NCBI GenBank assembly: GCA_934757845.1
Contig: CAKVLQ010000001.1
Coordinates: forward strand, 62,001-126,000
DNA length: 64,000 bases
Reading direction: 5' to 3'
Source: an uncultured Clostridia bacterium
GTDB lineage: Bacteria > Bacillota > Clostridia > Christensenellales > UBA1242
Both the position numbers and the translations under genes were made by a program. Under the pieces are notes generated by a model. The model was not told the origin of the DNA and made no database searches. It was given only the letters and a program-made list of their open reading frames with translations. Positions within the stretch are counted from its first letter, which is position 1. Each line of letters begins with the position of its first letter. Of the stretch, positions 59,775-64,000 are shown in pieces.

Positions 59775-61268
59775 ATGTTAAAAAGATGTGATGATAAATG
59801 TAAGAAACCTTGCAAAGAAGTATGTTTAGAAATTAATAAAAATATAAAATTAACAACAGTAACAGGTCCACAAGGTCCAACAGGTGCAACTGGACCAACC
59901 GGACCTACTGGTGCAGATGGGGTTAGTGCGGTTGTTGTTCGTTCAACCAGCACTATTGATTCAGGACTTCAAGCAAAAGTTGAATTTGAAAGAGTTGGCA
60001 ATGTAACTTATTTAGATTTTTTTATTCCACAAGGAAACACCGGACCTATTGATGTGATAAGGGCGGGAGAAGTTACAACGCTTGGAAATAAAGACCAAGC
60101 GTGTGTTAATGACCGATTTGATGGAAGAATGCATTTTTTTGATTTTGGTATTCCTTGCGGAAACCCTGGTGAAAAGGGTGAAAAGGGAGATAAAGGTGAT
60201 GAAGGACCAATAGGACCAAGGGGCTATCCTGGCGAAACTGGCAAAAGCGAAATGATTTCTATTGATTTGACCGAAACTTTGAACCCTGGTGAAGATGCCC
60301 AAGTTTTGGACGACTTTGAAAATAATATTCATCATCTAACTTTTTTTATCCCAAAAGGCGATACTGGACCAATAGGACCGCAAGGCGAAGCGGGTGAGAA
60401 AGGCGAAGTCGGTCCACAAGGAGATAGAGGACTTCAAGGCGAGCAGGGCCCACAAGGTATTCAAGGGCTTAAAGGTGAAACGGGTGAGCGTGGACCAAAA
60501 GGCGACCAAGGAGAAAAAGGCGACCCAGGTGAAAGGGGTGAACAAGGACTTAAAGGCGACACTGGGGACACTGGTCCACAAGGCGAGAAAGGTGAGCAAG
60601 GGCAAAAAGGAGAGAAGGGCGACCCAGGAGAAAAGGGAGAAAAAGGAGACACTGGACCGCAGGGCGAGCAAGGCATTCAAGGTCCACAAGGCGAACAAGG
60701 AGTTAAAGGAGAAAAAGGGGACACAGGCGACACTGGACCACAAGGTCCAACTGGACCTACAGAACCAATGAAAGGTGCGTTTATTTTGTCATACAACAAC
60801 GACCCAAACACTTTTCCTGTTTTGGGGCAAGAAATTGCATCAAATGAAAGACTTCCGCTAATTAGGCTTGAACTTAACAAAGAAGAAATTGCCGAACTTG
60901 ATACTGTAAATAACACGATAAAACTTAATGAAACAGGAGTTTATAAAATAACCTTTTCGGTTAATGCTTATGTTAAAAAAACTGGCGATACTTTTGACCC
61001 CGCCACTGATTTTGTTGCGGTGGGGTTTAGACGAGTTGGAACAGACAAAATTTTGGCGGCATCAAACACATGGAGTTATGAAGAATATCCGCAAAATATG
61101 TTTGGTCAAGGGCTGTTTGTGGTTGATGATGTTGAAAATTTGTATGAACTTGTGAACTTACAAAAAAAGAGCATTTTTATTAGCGGGGCAGATTTAACAA
61201 AAACAGTTTCTCAATCGTATTTTTCAGTTCCAATGGTTTCTATTATTATAACAAAACTTTATTTATAA
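59775..61268 (+). CDS. Collagen-like protein, BclA type (longer)
   Basis: A 497-residue paralogue of the preceding protein. The head is Cys/Lys-rich (residues 1-25). Gly-X-Y runs lie at about 31-48, 129-155 and 195-334; the last is almost uninterrupted and rich in GEKGD, GPQGE and GLKGE triplets that stabilise collagen helices. Beta modules ending YLDFFIPQG, FFDFGIPCG and HLTFFIPKG separate them. A C-terminal domain of about 155 residues (about 340-497) probably trimerises. TAGGAG precedes the start. No signal peptide, as expected for mother-cell-made spore filaments. Codon use in the triplets is unusually G-rich. Confidence 0.9.
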   Translation: MLKRCDDKCKKPCKEVCLEINKNIKLTTVTGPQGPTGATGPTGPTGADGVSAVVVRSTSTIDSGLQAKVEFERVGNVTYLDFFIPQGNTGPIDVIRAGEVTTLGNKDQACVNDRFDGRMHFFDFGIPCGNPGEKGEKGDKGDEGPIGPRGYPGETGKSEMISIDLTETLNPGEDAQVLDDFENNIHHLTFFIPKGDTGPIGPQGEAGEKGEVGPQGDRGLQGEQGPQGIQGLKGETGERGPKGDQGEKGDPGERGEQGLKGDTGDTGPQGEKGEQGQKGEKGDPGEKGEKGDTGPQGEQGIQGPQGEQGVKGEKGDTGDTGPQGPTGPTEPMKGAFILSYNNDPNTFPVLGQEIASNERLPLIRLELNKEEIAELDTVNNTIKLNETGVYKITFSVNAYVKKTGDTFDPATDFVAVGFRRVGTDKILAASNTWSYEEYPQNMFGQGLFVVDDVENLYELVNLQKKSIFISGADLTKTVSQSYFSVPMVSIIITKLYL

Positions 61269-61290
61269 AATTTATTTTAATTGTTTTAAC

Positions 61291-61319
61291 AAAAAAGAGC
61301 AAAAAATTGCTCTTTTTTA
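61291..61319 (+). terminator. Terminator of the longer collagen-like gene
   Basis: AAAAAAGAGCAA pairs with TTGCTCTTTTTT. Confidence 0.85.
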
Positions 61320-61416
61320 TAGATTTTTATTTAATTTTTATAATTAAACGATTTATAAATATATTAAATTAGTTTTTTGATATGCTTTTTTAACAATTTT
61401 TTATCATATCAATTTT

Positions 61417-62169
61417 TTACATATCAAGGTTTTCATTATTGCTGTTTTGCATTCCTTTGATTTTATATTTTTTAAAGCACAATGCTTCAACATAAAACAG
61501 TCCAGTTATTATTGGAAGCAATGGAAGGAGATAAACAAACGGCAAAGGAATAAGTTTATATAAAGGTTTTAAAATCATAATATCTCCACCATTTTGAGTG
61601 TAAGAATGATTATGTGGTCCTTCCATTTGCCAGCCATTGAAAGCAAAATTTGCAAAGAAACAAACTAAAAAATATGCCAAAACACAAAGAACAACCCAAG
61701 GAACATATTTTGTTTGTGGTTTATACCATTTTGCTGAAATCATAAGTAACGCAACCAAAATAACAATTAAGTGGTCAAGCCAAAAGTTTAGTGTAACAAC
61801 CGAATACCACATTGAATTTGCCACATCAGAAGGATAGGCAACAAAAGTTGACGCCGCAGATGGCATTGAAAAAAAGAAAAGATATTGCCTTGCAAGTTCA
61901 TTCTTTTTGATTAAACAAAGCGGAAGAAGAATGAAATTAAAATTGCATACTTGAAACATTTGCTCAAAAAAGTTTTTAAAATCTAATGTTGTTCCATAAT
62001 GCGTAAGATGCAAAAAAGCAATTCCAAACATTCCAAGCAAAACAAGTGAATGAATTATTACGCATTGCCATTTGTAACTTATGCGAGAAACTAAAAACAT
62101 TAAACCTATAACTATTATTAAAGAAGCAATAAGCATTAATATGTGGGCAGTGCCACCAATATTCATCAT
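61417..62169 (-). CDS. YwaF-like (TIGR02206) membrane protein, second copy
   Basis: About 250 residues and seven hydrophobic segments. The motif QVCNFNFILLPLCLI in the third segment and NFWLDHLIVILVALLMI place it with the YwaF/TIGR02206 family, like 50850-51674. The frame extends 36 bases upstream to a TTG, but that TTG lies in the promoter's -35, and the ATG at 62169 is six bases after the -10, so I start there. Single gene, leaderless arrangement, function unknown. Confidence 0.83.
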   Translation of the reverse strand: MMNIGGTAHILMLIASLIIVIGLMFLVSRISYKWQCVIIHSLVLLGMFGIAFLHLTHYGTTLDFKNFFEQMFQVCNFNFILLPLCLIKKNELARQYLFFFSMPSAASTFVAYPSDVANSMWYSVVTLNFWLDHLIVILVALLMISAKWYKPQTKYVPWVVLCVLAYFLVCFFANFAFNGWQMEGPHNHSYTQNGGDIMILKPLYKLIPLPFVYLLPLLPIITGLFYVEALCFKKYKIKGMQNSNNENLDM

Positions 62170-62175
62170 AAAAAT

Positions 62176-62205
62176 AATATAGCATATTATAGCATAAAAT
62201 GTCAA
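62176..62205 (-). promoter_or_regulatory. Promoter of the second YwaF-like gene, leaderless type
   Basis: On the minus strand TTGACA (62200-62205) and TATATT (62176-62181), 18-bp spacer, six bases before ATG 62169. Confidence 0.68.
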
Positions 62206-62287
62206 TTTATGTTTTTATATGTTTTAATATAATAATTTATTATTTAATATATTTTTTTTATAATCTTATTAAAAATTAAAATGAAAT

Positions 62288-62317
62288 AAAAAAAGACTTG
62301 AAAAAAATCAAGCCTTT
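62288..62317 (-). terminator. Terminator of tRNA-His
   Basis: On the minus strand AGGCTTGA pairs with TCAAGTCT across seven T's, followed by T7. Confidence 0.75.
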
Positions 62318-62319
62318 AT

Positions 62320-62397
62320 TGGGGTGAAATATCGGATTCGAACCGATGACCTCTGGTGCCACAAACCAGCGCTCTAACCAACTGAGCTAATCCCACC
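62320..62397 (-). tRNA. tRNA-His (GTG)
   Basis: Cloverleaf with encoded CCA. The anticodon stem CTGGT / ACCAG frames loop TTGTGGC (anticodon GTG). The discriminator is C, and an extra G at -1 (62397) can pair with it, the two hallmarks of bacterial tRNA-His. Acceptor GTGGGAT / ATTTCAC contains two G:U pairs. Confidence 0.96.
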
Positions 62398-62533
62398 AAG
62401 ATTAAACTATTTTACACAAAACTTTTTTTTTTGTCAAGGCTTTTAAATAAATTGTTAAATTAATAGAAAATTAAGTTAAAAAACAGCCCAAAAAAATTAA
62501 AATAAAAAAAATTAAAAAATTTGTAAAAAATTA

Positions 62534-62562
62534 TTGACATTTTTTTTGAATTGTTTTATACT
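62534..62562 (+). promoter_or_regulatory. Promoter of the tRNA-Val-Leu-Lys cluster
   Basis: TTGACA (62534-62539) and TATACT (62557-62562), 17-bp spacer, 28 bases before tRNA-Val. Confidence 0.88.
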
Positions 62563-62590
62563 ATCAAAGTCGTTGAAAAACAAAAAGCGT

Positions 62591-62666
62591 GGAAGCTTAG
62601 CTCAGTTGGTAGAGCATCTGCCTTACAAGCAGGCGGTCATAGGTTCGAGTCCTATAGTTTCCACCA
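62591..62666 (+). tRNA. tRNA-Val (TAC)
   Basis: A 76-nt cloverleaf with encoded CCA: acceptor GGAAGCT / AGTTTCC (one G:U), anticodon loop CTTACAA (anticodon TAC), T loop TTCGAGT. First of three tRNAs behind one promoter. Confidence 0.97.
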
Positions 62667-62677
62667 CTATTTTTTAA

Positions 62678-62760
62678 GCGGGCATGGCGGAATTGGCAGA
62701 CGCGCTAGACTTAGGATCTAGTTCGAGAGAGTGGGGGTTCAAGTCCCTTTGCCCGCACCA
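62678..62760 (+). tRNA. tRNA-Leu (TAG)
   Basis: An 83-nt class II tRNA with encoded CCA: acceptor GCGGGCA / TGCCCGC, anticodon stem CTAGA / TCTAG with loop CTTAGGA (anticodon TAG), a short extra arm and T loop TTCAAGT. Confidence 0.97.
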
Positions 62761-62781
62761 AAAAAATAAAACAAAAGATAA

Positions 62782-62999
62782 CTTAATCGGAAATATGACT
62801 CATTAGCTCAGTTGGAACAGAACAAAAGCGCATCCAGTGGATGAAACAGCTTTTGTGGCAGTTCTTGGCTTTAACAAGCACTAAACCTTTATGGTTGCGG
62901 TGCGAAGATTAAAACAAGAGGAAGAGCTCGCTCTAACAACTGGGAAAATGAAAATCTTAATCGTTCTTAATCGGAAATATGACTCATTAGCTCAGTTGG
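62782..62999 (+). repeat. 34-bp direct repeat of the tRNA-Lys 5' region around a 150-bp insert
   Basis: 62782-62815 and 62966-62999 are identical for 34 bases: 15 bases of upstream flank plus the first 19 of tRNA-Lys (to CAGTTGG in the D loop). The 150 bases between are much richer in G and C than the genome and contain several stems (for example AAAAGC / GCTTTT enclosing CATCC / GGATG). The first copy is thus a truncated tRNA-Lys. The downstream tRNA is complete. Confidence 0.75.
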
Positions 63000-63056
63000 T
63001 AGAGCACCTGACTTTTAATCCGGTTGTCCCGAGTTCGAGTCTCGGATGAGTCACCA
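62981..63056 (+). tRNA. tRNA-Lys (TTT)
   Basis: A 76-nt cloverleaf with encoded CCA: acceptor GACTCAT / ATGAGTC, anticodon loop CTTTTAA (anticodon TTT), T loop TTCGAGT. The anticodon stem CCTGA / TCCGG has one mismatched middle pair (U.C). A truncated 5' copy lies 184 bases upstream. Confidence 0.95.
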
Positions 63057-63067
63057 ATCAAAAATAG

Positions 63068-63093
63068 AAAGTCTTTAATAAGACTTTTTTTTA
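63068..63093 (+). terminator. Terminator of the tRNA cluster
   Basis: AAAGTCTT pairs with AAGACTTT, followed by T's. Confidence 0.75.
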
Positions 63094-63250
63094 ATTAAAT
63101 TAATTTTAATCTTGATGCTTGAGATATTACTTTGAATGAAATTTCTAATGTAAATGATATTTTTGTTTTCCAAAAATTGAGATTAAACAAGTTTATTAAA
63201 TAATTTTTTTTAAAATTAAATTATTTTTTGTTTTTGTAATATATATTTAT

Positions 63251-63718
63251 ATGTATAACCGAACAAAAGCGATTGAATATGCAAAAAAATATGCGTTTGA
63301 ATATAACAAAAAATTTTATGATTTTAGTTTAATTGGTGGCGATTGCACTAATTTTGTTTCACAATGTTTAAATGCTGGTGGGATTTTGATGGATTTTTCT
63401 TTTGATGGGTGGTTTTATACAGATGCACAAAATCGAAGCCCAGCATGGACATCGGTTGAAGATTTTTGGAAATATGGGCTTAAAAATAAAAATTTGAAAC
63501 TAAAAAAAGTGAACATTGAGCAAGTTGAAGTTGGCGATATTGTTCAATTTTTTGATATTAATCAAAACCGATATTATCATTGCGTGATTATAACAAAAAT
63601 AATAAAACCAATATCAAAACAAAATATTTTTGTTGCAAGCCATGATAATAATGCTTTCAATAAAAGTTTGGCTCTTTATAATGTAAGCAATTTTAGGTTT
63701 GGGAAAATCATGAATTAA
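63251..63718 (+). CDS. Amidase-domain (CHAP/NlpC-like) protein
   Basis: A 155-residue protein matching the putative amidase domain (Amidase_6): RTKAIEYAKKYA near the start, GGDCTNFVSQCLNAGG with the catalytic Cys (about residue 31), VGDIVQFF and YYHCVIIT with the catalytic His (about 114). The fold resembles papain-like peptidoglycan amidases. No signal peptide is seen, so it is either cytoplasmic, spore-associated or released in another way. In spore formers this domain often occurs in spore-related proteins. No ribosome binding site precedes the ATG. Confidence 0.87.
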   Translation: MYNRTKAIEYAKKYAFEYNKKFYDFSLIGGDCTNFVSQCLNAGGILMDFSFDGWFYTDAQNRSPAWTSVEDFWKYGLKNKNLKLKKVNIEQVEVGDIVQFFDINQNRYYHCVIITKIIKPISKQNIFVASHDNNAFNKSLALYNVSNFRFGKIMN

Positions 63719-63790
63719 AGAAAAATTTAATAAAAACACAATAAAAAAAAGAGCATATTAGTCAATACTGTTTGAAACTAGCAAAATATA

Positions 63791-63828
63791 AACACTTTAA
63801 TTTATAAAAGATTAAGGTGTTTTTTTCA
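63791..63828 (+). terminator. Terminator of the amidase-domain gene
   Basis: AACACTTTAAT (63791-63801) pairs with ATTAAGGTGTT (one G:U), followed by T's. Confidence 0.82.
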
Positions 63829-63843
63829 CTCTCTTAACTGAAA

Positions 63844-64000
63844 ACGAAACAAATACTTCTGGCGTTGTCAAGGATTGTCGCCAATAGCGACATGCACTTT
63901 AACCTTGACAACAAAGAATATTTGTTTACCATAATAAAAAAGAGAAGAAAAATAATAGAAAAAGCGAAAGTGTGTTATGTTTACCAACACTTTCGCTTTT
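63844..64000 (+). ncRNA. Candidate structured small RNA with terminator
   Basis: Three stacked stems: AAACAAATA (63847-63855) with 63919-63927; TTGTCAAGG (63865-63873) with CCTTGACAA (63903-63911); and inside it TGTCGC (63876-63881) with GCGACA (63887-63892). A perfect 14-bp hairpin (AAAAGCGAAAGTGT with its complement) follows and ends at the window edge, where the T run begins. No gene fits here. I could not match it to a known RNA family, and the window ends before its 3' flank. Confidence 0.45.

Noticed and set aside
60012..60916. Overlapping long frames on both strands in the collagen region
   Set aside because: They are shadows of the repetitive Gly-X-Y coding sequence; the proline/serine-rich minus-strand frames reflect reversed GGN codons.
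62816..62965. Group I or group II intron inside tRNA-Lys
   Set aside because: The insert lies next to a duplicated tRNA 5' end rather than within one tRNA, and I could not find group I core or group II domain V motifs.
62860..63050. A frame of about 50 residues running through the tRNA-Lys insert and tRNA
   Set aside because: The end (SLAQLVEHLTFNPVVPSSSLG) is the well-known translation of a tRNA-Lys gene, and the start lies in the structured insert with no ribosome binding site.
63231..63250. Leaderless promoter before the amidase-domain gene
   Set aside because: TAATAT/TATATT hexamers lie near the ATG, but no acceptable -35 was found at the right distance.

Overview
The window is a stretch of chromosome from a very AT-rich Gram-positive bacterium; by eye about 70% of bases are A or T. 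It carries spoVT, a SpoVB/MurJ-type flippase, two BclA-like collagen proteins, many lipoproteins and a tmRNA. There is no sign of an outer membrane. This fits a spore-forming Bacillota, probably an uncultured Clostridia-like gut lineage, but the sequence does not allow a finer placement.

Layout. 1-1456: end of a probable fusA, then tuf. 1561-3131: an unknown gene and a probably frameshifted small membrane protein. 3300-8613: a 5.3 kb integrative element between an 11-bp core repeat. It has a large serine integrase, a phage-type repressor/Cro switch with palindromic operators, small unknown genes, and tRNA-Asn as its attachment gene. 9068-13090: small membrane, TPR-like and Ig/beta-helix proteins, a Cu/Zn superoxide dismutase and a HIT protein. 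13232-13485: tRNA-Gly with a duplicated 3' end. 13711-15431: a MORN protein joined to a ClpB-type AAA+ module across a -1 frameshift, plus a small acidic protein. 15535-19296: deacetylase, pseudouridine synthase, an anchored unknown protein and a methyltransferase, all on the minus strand. 19482-24372: divergent recF and dnaA (dnaN is not between them), then YdjI/YdjG-like genes. 24594-33026: EncFtn-like ferritin, P-type ATPase, typA, a repeat-rich intergenic region, a TasA-like protein and dnaB. 33142-38074: a DinJ/YafQ toxin-antitoxin pair, an N-formylglutamate amidohydrolase relative, a regulator, spoVT, the flippase and dusB. 38227-44965: pgk-tpiA-gpmI, then secG-rnr-smpB. 45140-47001: tRNA-Ser and a 1.8 kb island ending in a truncated IS200. 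47279-62169: surface proteins, a glycosyltransferase, YwaF/YhhN membrane proteins, ssrA, a DUF11 protein and the collagen-like pair. 62320-63056: tRNA-His, -Val, -Leu and -Lys. 63251-64000: an amidase-domain protein and a candidate structured RNA.

How it works together. The housekeeping backbone covers translation (tuf, typA, smpB with ssrA, rnr, dusB, tRNAs), replication (dnaA, recF, dnaB) and lower glycolysis. Accessory content sits mainly at tRNA genes: four of the seven (Asn, Gly, Ser, Lys) are flanked by a direct repeat of part of themselves. A second theme is promoter placement. At least eight genes have a -35/-10 pair whose -10 ends 6-9 nt before the start codon with no ribosome binding site, which points to leaderless mRNAs alongside ordinary Shine-Dalgarno genes.

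All family assignments come from motif recognition and reading the sequence; no database search was run.
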